A stretch of 64,000 bases of DNA from an uncultured Pelagibacteraceae bacterium (GCA_902606835.1 CACLHW010000003.1:62001-126000); one strand, 5' to 3'. Numbered from the stretch's first letter, positions 47,243-58,900 are shown. The notes: generated from the letters alone by a model not told the origin. A program made the numbers and translations.

Positions 47243-50200
47243 TTAAACAGCTTTTGAAACTTTTAATTTATATGTTAATGGATTTGACAATTTATTTAGC
47301 ATCTCTTTTGGACAAACTTGTTTAAATTTTTTAACTTCATGACTAAAATTTATTAATATTTTTTCTGCAATTTTAGAATTTGTTTCTTTATGATGTTCAT
47401 CAATTAAATTTTTTAAATAATTTTTCCAATATTCTGTTTCTGGTTTTTGCCAAACTACAGAATTATTATTTACATAATTTTCAAATTCTTCTGTTGGGTC
47501 ATAAATAAAAGCCATTCCCCCGGTCATTCCAGCTGCAAAATTATCACCAACTTTTCCTAAAATAACAACACAGCCACCTGTCATGTATTCACATCCATTT
47601 GAGTCACAACCTTCTATTACAGCTTCTGCTCCAGAATTTCTGACAGCAAACCTTTCTCCTGATTGCCCAGCAGCAAAAAGTTTTCCAGATGTAGCTCCAT
47701 ATAGCACTGTATTTCCAATAATTGTATTTTCATAACTTACTAAATTACTTTCTGAGGAAGGTTTTACAATTATTGTTGCCCCCGAAAGACCTTTCCCCAC
47801 GTAGTCATTGGCGTCACCTATAACATTTAGCTTTAAACCCTTTATAGCAAAAGCTCCGAGAGATTGGCCTGCAGAGCCTTGTAAATTAATTGTAATAAAA
47901 TCTTTATGAATTTTTTCTTTTCCTAGCTTCTTATAAATATAATGAGATAGTCTAGTACCTACTGCTCTATGTACATTTTTAATTTCGTAATTTAAATTAA
48001 TTTTATTTTTTTGATCAAGCAATTTTTTAATATCAATGTAAATTTTTTCATCTAAAGTTGGTGGAACTTCATTAATAAAGTTTGGTAAACCGTACCTGTT
48101 ATTTTTTCCTGGATCAGCTTGAACTAATAGTGGGCTCAAATCTAAATCATCTAGATCTTTTGTTCCTCTACTTACTTGTTTTAAAAGATCTGTTCTTCCT
48201 ACTATTTCGTTTAAAGTTCTAAATCCTAAACTAGCCAAAATTTCTCTTACTTCTTCGGCAATAAAAGAAAATAAATTAACAACTTTTTCTGGTGTCCCTG
48301 TAAATTTTTTCCTCAAACTATCATCTTGCGTGCAAACTCCAACTGGACATGTATTTGAATGACATTGTCTAACCATTATGCATCCCATGGCTACAAGCGA
48401 TGTCGTTCCAATTCCAAACTCTTCCGCACCCATCATAGCTGCAATAACAACGTCCCTCCCTGTTTTTATTCCGCCATCTGTTCTTAGAGTAACTTTGTGT
48501 CTAAGACTATTAAGAGTTAAAATTTGATTTGCTTCTGTCAATCCCATCTCCCAAGGAATACCAACATACTTCACGCTAGTTTGAGGACTGGCGCCAGTAC
48601 CTCCAGAATGCCCTGAAATTAAAATTACATCTGCTTTAGCTTTTGCAACGCCTGCAGCAATAGTTCCAACTCCTGTGGATGCTACTAATTTTACACCTAC
48701 CCTTGCCTTTGGATTGGCCTGTTTAAGATCATAAATAAGTTGGGCTAAATCCTCGATTGAATAAATATCATGATGTGGCGGAGGTGATATTAAAGTTACA
48801 CCAGGTGTAGAGTGTCTTAGTCTTGCTATTTCCTTTGATACTTTAAATCCGGGAAGCTGACCACCTTCGCCCGGTTTAGCACCTTGAGCAATTTTTATTT
48901 CAACTTCGGTACAATTATTTAAGTATTCTATAGTAACCCCAAATCTAGCTGATGCTATTTGTTTTACTTTAGAATTTGCACTATCACCATTGTCCATTTT
49001 AATAAATCTTTTTGGATCTTCGCCACCTTCACCACTGCAAGATGCAGCTCCAATCCTATTCATTGCTATGGCTAATGTCTCGTGAGCTTCGGCAGATAAA
49101 GCTCCATGTGACATACTTCCGCTTCCAAATCTTTTTCTTAATTCATCAATAGTTTCAACTTCTTTAATATCAATTGGTTTTTTTATATTTTTAAAATCTA
49201 AAAGATCTCTTAAATTTATCACTGGTAAATCATAGATTCCTCTTGCATATTTTTTATAGTCTTCGTAGGAGTTTGTGGCTACGGCATTCTGCAGCAAATG
49301 TATTAATTGCCCTTGATACTGATGAGTTTCGCCATTTTTTCTGTATTTGTAAATTCCGCCTATTGGAAGAATAGAAATACTTTTTTGAAAAGCTTTTTTG
49401 TGTAGTGATTTTATTTTTTTTTCTATACCAAAAATTCCAATGCCTGAAATTCTCGACACCATACCTGGAAAATATTCTGCTACAAGTGCTCTACTTAAAC
49501 CAACAGCCTCAAAATTGCACCCACCTCTATAAGCGCTAAGAACAGAAATACCCATCTTAGACATAATTTTAAGCAAACCGTTATCGACTGATTTTATAAA
49601 GCGACTTATACATTCTCTAAAATTTAAACTTCCAAACAACTTTTTTTCGTACCTTTGATAAATTGAGTCGAATGCAATGTATGGATTAATGGTTGTTGCT
49701 CCAACGCCTAATAAAACTGCAAAAGAATGTGTATCAAGAACCTCTCCAGTTTGAACATTAATTGATGCAAATCCCCTTATTCCTAGATCTACTAGTCTAG
49801 AATTTATTGCCCCGATAGCCAATGCCATAGGTATAGGAGCTCTTTTTTCATTAATATTTTTATCACTTAAAATTAAATTTTTACTCCCTTCTCTAACAGC
49901 AATTTCAGATTCAACTCTTAATTCGTTTAATCTTTCTTTTAGTCCTTTGTTAATATCAAAAGTACAGTCTAAAACTTTTATATTTTTTTTGAAAAAATTA
50001 AAGAATTTTTCGAATTGCGAATTTGATAAAATTGGACTATTTAACACATAAATATTTTCTTTTGTTAAATTTTCAAAATCTAAAATGTTTCCGAGATTTC
50101 CAAATCTGGTTTTTAAACTCATTACTTCGTTCTCTCTTAAAGAATCAATTGGAGGATTAGTAACTTGGCTAAAGTTTTGTCTAAAGAAATGTGATAAAGG

Positions 50201-51745
50201 TCGATATCTATCTGATAATACTGCTGTAGGTGTATCATCCCCCATAGATCCGACTGCCTCTTTCGACAGTTCCACCATTGGATGTAGTATAAGCTCAAGA
50301 TCTTCAATATTCATCCCAGCCAAAAATTGTCTTCTTCTTAATTCTTCGCCAGTAAAGTAAAATTTTTCTTTTGATATATCAAATTTTTTATCTAAATCTA
50401 TTATCTGTTTATTATATTTTTTATAATCTCTTGAAATTATATTTTTAATACTTTTGCTGTCGTAAATTTTACCTTTTGTTAAATCTACAGCAATAATTTG
50501 TCCAGGACCTAATCTGCCTTTAGAAATAATTTTGTCATTTAAAATCGGAACCATACCTGTTTCTGATCCAGCGAACAAAAATTTTTCTGATGAAACCGTA
50601 TATCTTAACGGACGAAGTCCATTTCTATCTGAAGCAGCAATTATCCATTTGCCATCTGTAGCTGATATGGCGGCCGGTCCATCCCATGGTTCAATACTAC
50701 TATTTAAAAAATTAAATAATTGTTGGTGAATTTTAGGAACTGTTTTTCTTCTTTTAGACCATGCATCAGGTATTAACATAAGTTTTGCTAACGGAACTGA
50801 CTTTCCTGATCTAACAAGTAATTCAAAAACATTATCTAAAGCAGCTGAATCGGAAGCTCCAGCTGAAATAACTGGTTTTAATGTCTCTATATCACTATCG
50901 CTAAAAAGTTTATTACTCATATCTTGTTCATGAATTTTCATCCAATTAATATTCCCTTTAAGTGTATTAATTTCCCCGTTATGGGCTAAAGTTCTAAAAG
51001 GTTGCGCCAAATCCCAACTTGGAAAAGTATTTGTAGAATATCTCTGATGAAAAATTGCAAATCGTGAAATAAATCTTTTGTCTCTTAAATCTGGATAAAA
51101 GTCTGATAATGCTTCAGCCAAAAACATGCCTTTATAAATAATTGATCTTGAGCTAAATGAGCATATATAAAAATCTTTAATATTTTCCTCACTAGATTTC
51201 TTTTCAATTTTTTTTCTGACAACAAATAAATCTCTTTCAAGATCATCTTCACTTAGATCATTATTTGATTTAAATATTATTTGGACAATCTCTGGTCTAT
51301 TATTTTCTGCTTTAATTCCAAGCACATTGGTATTAACGGGCACTTGTCTCCAGCGATAAATATAGTAATTTCGACTTAATAATTCGTTTTCTACTATAGT
51401 TTTACATTTTTCTTGAGAAGAGTAATCATTTCTAGGAAGAAAAATCATGCCGACACATATTTTTCCACTATCGTGTTTTCTTCCAGCGTTTTCTATTCTT
51501 TCTATAAAAAATTTATCTGGAATTTCAATATGAATACCTGCGCCATCGCCCGTTTTTCCATCTGCGTCTACTGCACCTCTATGCCAAACAGCTTTTAAAG
51601 CTTCTATGCCAAACTCGACAACTTTTCGAGATTTTATACCTTCGGTTGATGCTATAAAACCCACTCCACACGCATCATGTTCATAATTTGAATTATATGC
51701 TTTCGCTTTTATTAATTTTTTTAAATTTTTTTTATATAATTTCAT
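47243..51745 (-). CDS. gltB: Glutamate synthase, large subunit
   Basis: A 1500-residue GOGAT alpha subunit that makes glutamate from glutamine and 2-oxoglutarate. The class II amidotransferase Cys is in HDACGVGFIAS (about residue 26) behind a short propeptide. The FMN-barrel part has GEGGQLPGFKVSKEIARLRH and the cluster cysteines in CIMVRQCHSNTCPVGVC. The C-terminal GXGXG beta-helix has GDANDYVGKGLSGATI. It follows gltD by 1 nt. Confidence 0.97.
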   Translation of the reverse strand: MKLYKKNLKKLIKAKAYNSNYEHDACGVGFIASTEGIKSRKVVEFGIEALKAVWHRGAVDADGKTGDGAGIHIEIPDKFFIERIENAGRKHDSGKICVGMIFLPRNDYSSQEKCKTIVENELLSRNYYIYRWRQVPVNTNVLGIKAENNRPEIVQIIFKSNNDLSEDDLERDLFVVRKKIEKKSSEENIKDFYICSFSSRSIIYKGMFLAEALSDFYPDLRDKRFISRFAIFHQRYSTNTFPSWDLAQPFRTLAHNGEINTLKGNINWMKIHEQDMSNKLFSDSDIETLKPVISAGASDSAALDNVFELLVRSGKSVPLAKLMLIPDAWSKRRKTVPKIHQQLFNFLNSSIEPWDGPAAISATDGKWIIAASDRNGLRPLRYTVSSEKFLFAGSETGMVPILNDKIISKGRLGPGQIIAVDLTKGKIYDSKSIKNIISRDYKKYNKQIIDLDKKFDISKEKFYFTGEELRRRQFLAGMNIEDLELILHPMVELSKEAVGSMGDDTPTAVLSDRYRPLSHFFRQNFSQVTNPPIDSLRENEVMSLKTRFGNLGNILDFENLTKENIYVLNSPILSNSQFEKFFNFFKKNIKVLDCTFDINKGLKERLNELRVESEIAVREGSKNLILSDKNINEKRAPIPMALAIGAINSRLVDLGIRGFASINVQTGEVLDTHSFAVLLGVGATTINPYIAFDSIYQRYEKKLFGSLNFRECISRFIKSVDNGLLKIMSKMGISVLSAYRGGCNFEAVGLSRALVAEYFPGMVSRISGIGIFGIEKKIKSLHKKAFQKSISILPIGGIYKYRKNGETHQYQGQLIHLLQNAVATNSYEDYKKYARGIYDLPVINLRDLLDFKNIKKPIDIKEVETIDELRKRFGSGSMSHGALSAEAHETLAIAMNRIGAASCSGEGGEDPKRFIKMDNGDSANSKVKQIASARFGVTIEYLNNCTEVEIKIAQGAKPGEGGQLPGFKVSKEIARLRHSTPGVTLISPPPHHDIYSIEDLAQLIYDLKQANPKARVGVKLVASTGVGTIAAGVAKAKADVILISGHSGGTGASPQTSVKYVGIPWEMGLTEANQILTLNSLRHKVTLRTDGGIKTGRDVVIAAMMGAEEFGIGTTSLVAMGCIMVRQCHSNTCPVGVCTQDDSLRKKFTGTPEKVVNLFSFIAEEVREILASLGFRTLNEIVGRTDLLKQVSRGTKDLDDLDLSPLLVQADPGKNNRYGLPNFINEVPPTLDEKIYIDIKKLLDQKNKINLNYEIKNVHRAVGTRLSHYIYKKLGKEKIHKDFITINLQGSAGQSLGAFAIKGLKLNVIGDANDYVGKGLSGATIIVKPSSESNLVSYENTIIGNTVLYGATSGKLFAAGQSGERFAVRNSGAEAVIEGCDSNGCEYMTGGCVVILGKVGDNFAAGMTGGMAFIYDPTEEFENYVNNNSVVWQKPETEYWKNYLKNLIDEHHKETNSKIAEKILINFSHEVKKFKQVCPKEMLNKLSNPLTYKLKVSKAV

Positions 51746-51746
51746 T

Positions 51747-53186
51747 TCATGCCGCTTTAATTTTATTTAGTTTTTTATTTTGCAAATATTTTTGTATTGA
51801 CAGAGCAGCCTCTCTGCCATCTCTAATTGCCCAAACAACCAAAGATGCACCGCGTATTATATCGCCAGCTGCAAAAACGCCAGGTATATTGGTTTCCATT
51901 GTTTTCAAATTAACTTTTATAGTCCCCCACTTAGTAACTATAAGATTTGGGTTGTTGAATAGCTTGGGTAAATTCTCTGGATCAAAACCTAAAGCTTTTA
52001 TTACCATATCAACTTTCATTTCAAAATCAGAATTTTGAATTGGTAAAGGTTTTTTTCTGCCAGATTCATCTGGTTCACTTAATTTCATTTTTTCAACTAT
52101 TGCTGAAGAAACTTTCTCTTTTCCTATAAATTTTTTCGGATTTGATAACCAAATAAATTTTACACCCTCTTCTTCCGCATTATAAACTTCCCGCGCGGAA
52201 CCAGGCATGTTTTCTCTATCCCTTCTGTAAAGGCATTTAACAGATTTTGCGTTTTGCCTAATTGCAGTTCTTACACAATCCATAGCGGTATCTCCTCCTC
52301 CGATTACAATAACATCTTTATTTTGAGTATTAAGATCTCCATTATCAAAATTTTTAACCTTATCCCCTAATCCTTTACGATTAGAGGCAGTTAAAAATTC
52401 CATAGCAGGAAAAATATTTTTTAAATTGTTCCCGGGTAAATCAACTTCTCTAGGTTTGTATACTCCAGTTGCTATTAAAACCGCATCATGTTTTTGTTTT
52501 AGCGTTTCTAATGAAATTTCCTTACCAATTTCAATGTTTTGTTTAAATTCAATTCCACTTTTTTTTAATAAATTAGTTCGTCTTTCAACTACAAACTTTT
52601 CTAATTTAAAATTCGGTATACCATAAATTAATAATCCTCCCGCTCTATCGTAACGATCATATATTACTATTTTATAACCTAATTTTCTAAGTTCTTCAGC
52701 ACAGGCTAGGCCAGCTGGACCTGCTCCAATAATACCAACGGACTGATTAATTTCTTTAGAAATTTTAAATGGTTTTATCCATCCTTTTTCCCAAGCAGTA
52801 TCTGTAATATATTTTTCAATAGATCCTATCGTAACTGTTCCATGACCAGATCTTTCAATAACGCAATTTCCTTCACACAATCTATCTTGCGGACATATAC
52901 GGCCACAAACTTCGGGCATGTTATTTGTACTATGTGCTAATTCACTTGCTTCTTGCAATCTTCCCTCTGCAGCAAGTTTTAACCAATCTGGAATATTATT
53001 GTGTAAAGGACAGTGTATCTGACAAAAAGGAACTCCACATTGAGAACACCTGCTTGATTGTTCTTTAGCCTTCTCATTAATAAATTCATCATAAATTTCT
53101 TTAAAATCATCAACCCTTTTTTTAACTTCCCTTTTTTCAGGGGTTTGTTGATTAACTTTTACAAATTTTAACATTTTGTCTGACAT
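51747..53186 (-). CDS. gltD: Glutamate synthase, small subunit
   Basis: A 479-residue beta subunit that supplies electrons from NADPH to GltB. The N-terminal iron-sulfur cysteines are in SSRCSQCGVPFCQIHCPLH and CGRICPQDRLCEGNC. FAD binding is seen in GIIGAGPAGLACAEELRKLG and NADPH binding in VIGGGDTAMDCVRTAIRQ. It precedes gltB, so both subunits are made from one transcript. An extended -10-like TGGTATAAA lies about 30 bases upstream of its start. Confidence 0.96.
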   Translation of the reverse strand: MSDKMLKFVKVNQQTPEKREVKKRVDDFKEIYDEFINEKAKEQSSRCSQCGVPFCQIHCPLHNNIPDWLKLAAEGRLQEASELAHSTNNMPEVCGRICPQDRLCEGNCVIERSGHGTVTIGSIEKYITDTAWEKGWIKPFKISKEINQSVGIIGAGPAGLACAEELRKLGYKIVIYDRYDRAGGLLIYGIPNFKLEKFVVERRTNLLKKSGIEFKQNIEIGKEISLETLKQKHDAVLIATGVYKPREVDLPGNNLKNIFPAMEFLTASNRKGLGDKVKNFDNGDLNTQNKDVIVIGGGDTAMDCVRTAIRQNAKSVKCLYRRDRENMPGSAREVYNAEEEGVKFIWLSNPKKFIGKEKVSSAIVEKMKLSEPDESGRKKPLPIQNSDFEMKVDMVIKALGFDPENLPKLFNNPNLIVTKWGTIKVNLKTMETNIPGVFAAGDIIRGASLVVWAIRDGREAALSIQKYLQNKKLNKIKAA

Positions 53187-53295
53187 ATATTAATTTCCAG
53201 CTATGTTTTTATACCAATATATATGGGGCTAAAAGCCTTTTTAGGACATATTTACTGACCTATAATTTAAAAAATCCACCAAATTTGTGATTTAT

Positions 53296-53316
53296 ATTGC
53301 ATATCTGCTATGCAAT
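53296..53316. repeat. Inverted repeat at the uppP start region
   Basis: ATTGCATA and TATGCAAT are perfect complements separated by TCTGC. The dyad spans the first possible ATG of uppP (53310) and lies just before the preferred ATG at 53328. As RNA it could form an 8 bp hairpin near the ribosome site; as DNA it could be an operator. Confidence 0.35.
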
Positions 53317-53327
53317 ACTGGTTATCC

Positions 53328-54095
53328 ATGCTTTCTTCTGTAGAAATATTAATTCTTGCAATCATTCAAGGAGTATCGGAATTTTTACCTGTTAGTTCTG
53401 CTGCTCATTTGGTTTTGGTTTCAAACTATTACTCTTTTGTAAATCAAAGTTTATTAATTGATATATGTTTGCACTTAGGGTCATTAATAGCAATTGTATT
53501 TTATTTCAGAAAAGATTTATTTAATTTTATAAAAAATAAAAATTTTTTAATAAAAATTCTTATAGGTACTATTCCAATTATACCTGTTGGATACATATTA
53601 TATGAAACAGGAATTATAAATAATCTCAGAAGTTTAGAACTCATTGGTTGGATGAGTTTAGTATTTGGAGTTTTGCTTTATATAAGTGATAAATCAAAAA
53701 TTTCTAAAAAAATTGAAAAAGAATTTAATAAAAGATCCGCAATTTTTATAGGTCTATTTCAAATACTATCTCTAATACCAGGAGTCAGTAGATCGGGTAT
53801 TACTATCACTGCGGGAAGATTTTTAGGCTTTGGAAGAATTGATTCAGCAAAAATCTCATTTTTCCTTTCAATCCCCACCTTAGCTGCCGCAAGTCTCTTA
53901 GGAATATATGATATATATAAAGTGGGAAGCCCAGAATTAAATTTTTTAGCTATAATCGCAATCATATTCTCCTTTATATTTTCTTATATAACAATTGCAC
54001 TTTTTTTTAATTTTATTAAAAAATTTAGCTTAAGTATATTTATAGCGTATAGAATAATTCTATCCTTTTTTATTTTAGGAATAGTTTATTTATAA
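53328..54095 (+). CDS. uppP: Undecaprenyl-diphosphatase (BacA/UppP)
   Basis: An integral membrane phosphatase that recycles the lipid carrier for peptidoglycan and glycan synthesis. I prefer the ATG at 53328 (MLSSVEILILAIIQGVSEFL), where family members begin; the ATG at 53310 adds six residues. Active-site motifs are QGVSEFLPVSSAAHL and SLIPGVSRSGITITAGRFLG. It has about eight membrane segments in 255 residues. Its 3' end overlaps the convergent EamA gene by 10 nt. Confidence 0.95.
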   Translation: MLSSVEILILAIIQGVSEFLPVSSAAHLVLVSNYYSFVNQSLLIDICLHLGSLIAIVFYFRKDLFNFIKNKNFLIKILIGTIPIIPVGYILYETGIINNLRSLELIGWMSLVFGVLLYISDKSKISKKIEKEFNKRSAIFIGLFQILSLIPGVSRSGITITAGRFLGFGRIDSAKISFFLSIPTLAAASLLGIYDIYKVGSPELNFLAIIAIIFSFIFSYITIALFFNFIKKFSLSIFIAYRIILSFFILGIVYL

Positions 54096-54979
54096 TTTCT
54101 TTTATAAATTGGTGCTAACTGTGATAACAAAACACCGCCGAGAATAAGCGTACACCCAATTATATTATTAATTCCCAATATTTGACTTAAAATTAGCCAT
54201 GCAGAAATTGCTGCAACAACTCCTTCAAGTGACATTACTATTGCCGCTGGAGCAGCTGAAATATTTTTTTGTCCAAATATTTGTAAAGCAAATGCAGCAC
54301 CGCCTGATAAAATTCCTGCATATAAAATTTCTATTGTTTCCAACTTAATTTTTGAAAAATCTACTTCCTCAAATATTAAAACAAGCACAAAAGATAAGGT
54401 CGCTACTATTAGATTTTGCATTAAAGCAATAAAAAAAGGTAAATCAAATTTAAGGATAATTTTGCCAATATAAATAATATGCAATGCCCAAAATACAGCA
54501 CCGATTAAAACGAGCGCATCACCAAATCTAACTTCAACATTATTAATATCGCTTAAAAAATAACCCCCAACTACACATGCAAATACAGATGGCCATATAG
54601 ACCAGTGTAGCTTTTCAGAGAATAAAAAATAAACAATAATAGGGACCATTGGTACGTAAAATATTGTAAAAAAAGCAGAATTTGCCACATCTGTATAAAG
54701 CAAAGAAACTTGTTGAAAAATACATCCTAAAGTCAAAAATATTCCTACTGGAATTATAAGTTTTATAAATTCAGAAGATCTATTTCTTGTTTGCTGTTTT
54801 ATTTTTTTTTTTTCAAATAAAAAAACAAAAGGGGCTACAGCTAAAAAGCCAACATAAAATCTTACACTATTAAAGGTAAAAGGGCCTATATTATCCATGC
54901 CCTGATCTTGTGCTATAAAAGTAGTCCCCCAAATTAATGTGCAAACAACTAAACAAGTAAACGATACAGCTTTTTTCAT
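54086..54979 (-). CDS. DMT-superfamily (EamA) transporter
   Basis: A 297-residue membrane protein with ten helices in two EamA repeats. The first starts VCTLIWGTTFIAQDQGMDNI, and the second has ALVLIGAVFWALHIIYIGKI. Such proteins export amino acids or other metabolites, but the substrate is not evident. It is 8 nt downstream of the pyruvate dehydrogenase E2 gene on the same strand and could be cotranscribed. Confidence 0.88.
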   Translation of the reverse strand: MKKAVSFTCLVVCTLIWGTTFIAQDQGMDNIGPFTFNSVRFYVGFLAVAPFVFLFEKKKIKQQTRNRSSEFIKLIIPVGIFLTLGCIFQQVSLLYTDVANSAFFTIFYVPMVPIIVYFLFSEKLHWSIWPSVFACVVGGYFLSDINNVEVRFGDALVLIGAVFWALHIIYIGKIILKFDLPFFIALMQNLIVATLSFVLVLIFEEVDFSKIKLETIEILYAGILSGGAAFALQIFGQKNISAAPAAIVMSLEGVVAAISAWLILSQILGINNIIGCTLILGGVLLSQLAPIYKRNYK

Positions 54980-54987
54980 AAATAGAA

Positions 54988-55899
54988 CTATACCGCTAAT
55001 TTATAGGCGAAATCTTTTCCTAAACTTTCTCTTAAATGAGCACAAAAACGTGCTCCTTCTGCACCGTCTATAACTCTATGATCATAGGATAAAGATAAAG
55101 GAAGCATTATTTTATTTTCATATTTATTATCTACAAAAACTTGTTTGGTTGTTGCTCTTCCAATACCCAAAATAGCAACTTCTGGCTGATTAATAATTGG
55201 TGTGAAAAAACTACCACCAATTCCTCCCAAGCTTGAAATTGTCATTGATCCACCAAAAAATTCTTTTTTATCAATTTTTAGATCTTTGCAGAGTTTGGCG
55301 ATTTTTTTTAATTCTTTTCCTAGCTCAGTTATGTCTTTTTTGTCTGCATCTCTAATTTTTGGAACCATCAAGCCATGAGGCGTATCCATTGCTACTCCTA
55401 TGTGAAAGTATTTTTTATATATAAGTTTTTCTTTTTTTAAATCTAATGAAGAATTAAAATTTGGATAATCTTTTAAAGCTTTTACTAAAGCTCTTATAAT
55501 AAACGGTAATGCAGTAATTGAAAGTTTTTCTCCGGTATAGAGATCTCTTAAAGATTTTCTAAACTTTTCTATTTCAGTAATATCCGCTTCATCATGTTGT
55601 GTAACATGTGGAATTTCTCTCCACGAATTTTCTAGGTGGGGACCTGCAATTTTTTTTAAACGCGGAATAGGTTTTATATCAATTTCACCAAATTCGGAAT
55701 GTTCATACTGCAATGAAGTTGTGGCTTGTTTTTTTTCTATTTTTCCAGAAATTGATTCTTTAACAAATGATTTTACGTCTTCTTCCGAAACTCTTCCTTC
55801 TCTTTGAGAACCTTGTATTTGATATATATCCGCTCCAAACTCTCTTGCTAATTTTCTAACTTTCGGACTTGCGCTGACTATTTTTTTTTCATCTGACAT
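54988..55899 (-). CDS. aceF: Pyruvate dehydrogenase E2 without a lipoyl domain
   Basis: A 303-residue dihydrolipoamide acetyltransferase. It begins almost at once with the peripheral subunit-binding domain (about 9-42, ASPKVRKLAREFGADIYQIQ) and, after a linker, has the catalytic domain (about 70-303) with the active-site LSYDHRVIDGAEGARF. There is no lipoyl domain, which normally forms the N-terminus of E2. The missing domain is found on the E1 encoded just upstream. The gap to aceE is 2 nt. The start at 55899 leaves no room for a hidden lipoyl domain before the aceE stop. Confidence 0.93.
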   Translation of the reverse strand: MSDEKKIVSASPKVRKLAREFGADIYQIQGSQREGRVSEEDVKSFVKESISGKIEKKQATTSLQYEHSEFGEIDIKPIPRLKKIAGPHLENSWREIPHVTQHDEADITEIEKFRKSLRDLYTGEKLSITALPFIIRALVKALKDYPNFNSSLDLKKEKLIYKKYFHIGVAMDTPHGLMVPKIRDADKKDITELGKELKKIAKLCKDLKIDKKEFFGGSMTISSLGGIGGSFFTPIINQPEVAILGIGRATTKQVFVDNKYENKIMLPLSLSYDHRVIDGAEGARFCAHLRESLGKDFAYKLAV

Positions 55900-55901
55900 T
55901 T

Positions 55902-58900
55902 TTATAATTCTGTAGGAATAGGTTTATCTTTATCAATGCTATATTTCTTCATTGCCTTTTCAGCATACTTTGATGGAATAAGCTGTTCTTTAGCTAATGC
56001 ACTTAATGCATATGTTACAATGTGTTCTTTATCAACTTCAAAAAATTTTCTCAATTTTTTTCTACTATCACTTCTTCCGTACCCATCAGTTCCAAATGAA
56101 TAAAATGGTTTTGAAAGATAGGGTCTTATTTGATCTGCGTAACTTCTCATATAATCAGAGGCAGCTATAATTGGTCCATCTCTTTTGCTTAAGCATTTTT
56201 GAACATATGATTTTTCTGGTTTTTCCCCAGGATTAAGAAGATTTTTTCTTTCAGTCTCCATTCCTTCTCTTCTTAATTCATTAAAACTTGTTACACTCCA
56301 AACATCGCTATCAACGCCATACTCTTTACTTAAAACTTCTGCCGCAGCTAACATTTCTCTCAATATTGTTCCACATCCCAGTAATTGAATTTTAGTTTTT
56401 CCTTTATTGTTAAATTCCTTAAACAAATACATTCCCTTGAGTATGCCTTTTTCACAATCTCTTGGAATTGTTGGGTGCTTATAATTTTCATTCATTACAG
56501 TCACGTAATAAAAAATATTTTCTTGTCTATCATGCATTCTGGTTAACCCTTCTTTTAAAATCACTGCTAGCTCATAAGCAAAAGTAGGGTCGTAGCTAAC
56601 ACAATTTGGAATGGTTGATGCAAGTAAGTGACTATGTCCATCTTGGTGTTGTAGCCCTTCCCCTGCTAAAGTTGTTCTGCCTGCTGTTGCTCCTATTAAG
56701 AATCCTCTAGCTTGAGAATCACCAGCGGCCCAAATAAGATCCATAACTCTTTGAAAGCCAAACATAGAGTAAAAGGTATAAATTGGTATCATTTCTAAAT
56801 CGTGATTAGTATAAGATGTGCCTGCCGCTATCCATGAGGATATTGATCCTGATTCCGTAATTCCTTCTTCTAAAACTTGGCCTTTTTTATCTTCTTTATA
56901 AGAGCTCAGCTGCTCAGAATCTTCGGGTTCATATTTTTGTCCTTCGTGTGCATAAATACCAATCTTTTGAAAAAAACCTTCCATTCCAAAGGTTCTAGCC
57001 TCATCTGGAATGATTGGCACCAATCTTGCAGCAATATTTTTATCTCTTAGCAAACTGGTTAGCATTCTTACAAGGGCCATTGTCGTAGACATTTCACGAT
57101 CTCCTGAAGATTTTAGCATATTTTCAAAAATATCTTTCGAAGGTTTTTTTATAGGTTTCGCATAAGAAGTCCGCTCTGGTAAATTTCCACCAAGCTTCAT
57201 TCTTCTTTCTTTAAGATATTTTATTTCCTCTGATTTTTCTCCTGGTTTATAAAATTCAATATTTTTTACTTGTTTATCAGTAAGTGGAATGTCAAATCGA
57301 TCTCTATAATAAAGAAGATCTTCTTCTCCTAATTTTTTTTGTTGGTGAGTAATATTGGTACTTTCTCCAGATTTACCCATGCCATAGCCTTTAATTGTTT
57401 TGGCTAAAATAACTGTAGGTTGACCCTTGTTTTTCATGGCAGCATCATAGGCGGCATAAACCTTGTGAGGGTCATGTCCTCCTCTATTAAGTTTCCATAC
57501 ATCTCTATCAGTCATAGATGATACTAAATCTTTTAGTTCGGGATACTTGCCAAAAAATTTCTCCCTTACATAAGCTCCTCCTTTAGCTTTAAAAGCTTGG
57601 TACTCCCCATCTACACACTCATTCATTCTTTTTACTAATAAACCACTTTTATCTTTTGCTATTAAAGGATCCCAATACGAGCCCCAAATTACTTTTATTA
57701 CATTCCAGCCTGCTCCTCTAAAAATACCTTCTAATTCTTGAATGATTTTTCCATTTCCTCTAACGGGCCCATCTAATCTTTGTAGGTTGCAATTAATAAC
57801 AAATATTAAATTATCTAATTTTTCTCGTGCTGCTAATCCAATAGCTCCTAAAGATTCAGGCTCATCCATTTCTCCATCACCAAGAAAGGCCCAAATTTTT
57901 CTATCTTCATTTTTTAATAAACCTCTATTAATTAAATATTTTGTAAATCTAGCCTGATAGATTGATAAAATTGGACCAAGACCCATTGATACTGTGGGGA
58001 ATTGCCAAAATTTAGGCATTAGCCAAGGGTGAGGATAAGATGAAAGTCCATTGACACCCACTTCTTGTCTAAAATTACCTAATTGATTTACCGTAAGTCT
58101 TCCTTCTAAAAAAGCTCTTGCATACATTCCTGGAGCGCTATGACCTTGAAAATAAATTAAATCTCCTCCAAATTTATTATTTTTTGCTCTCCAAAAATGA
58201 TTCATACCAACATCATAAAGAGTGGCTGCTGAAGCAAATGTACCTATATGACCACCAAGTTCTGGATTTTTTTTATTTGCTTTTACAACCATTGCAGCGG
58301 CATTCCATCTAATTAAAGATCTTATTTTTCTTTCAATATTTTGATCACCAGGAGATTTAACTTCATTCTCTGGTAATATAGTATTTATATAGGGAGTGTT
58401 TCTTGTTAATGGTTTATTAGCGCCCTCTTTGTAAGTTTCATCAATTAATTTTTTTAAAATATAATGTGCTCTATCCGAACCATCTTTAAGGATTACTGCG
58501 CTTAAGGAATCTAGCCATTCTTTTGTTTCTACCGGATCAATATCAGCTCCATTTGAGCGAGCAGGAATTTTTTTTATTATTTCTTTTTTTTTCGGTTTAA
58601 TTACTGTTGATTCCGCTTCTTTGATAATCCTTTCTGTTTGAGGCAAAACTTCTTCATCTTTTAATACCAGCGGTTTCTCTTCTTTTTGATTAACTTGTTG
58701 TGGTTTTTCATTGTGTTTTATTTTTTCAGAAACTTTAGATTGATTTTCTTCAATAGTTGCTAAAATACTTCCTTTTGAAACTTTATCTCCTATTTTTACT
58801 TCCACGGAAGAAATTTTTCCTTCAAAAGGCGATGGAACTTCTACGCTCGATTTATCACTTTCCAATGTAACAATAGGGTCATTTTTTTTAATTAAAGAAC

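Noticed and set aside
53227-53242. Terminator-like hairpin GGCTAAAAGCC followed by TTTTT on the plus strand
   Set aside because: The stem has only 4 bp and no plus-strand gene ends upstream; it lies in the divergent gltD/uppP promoter region.
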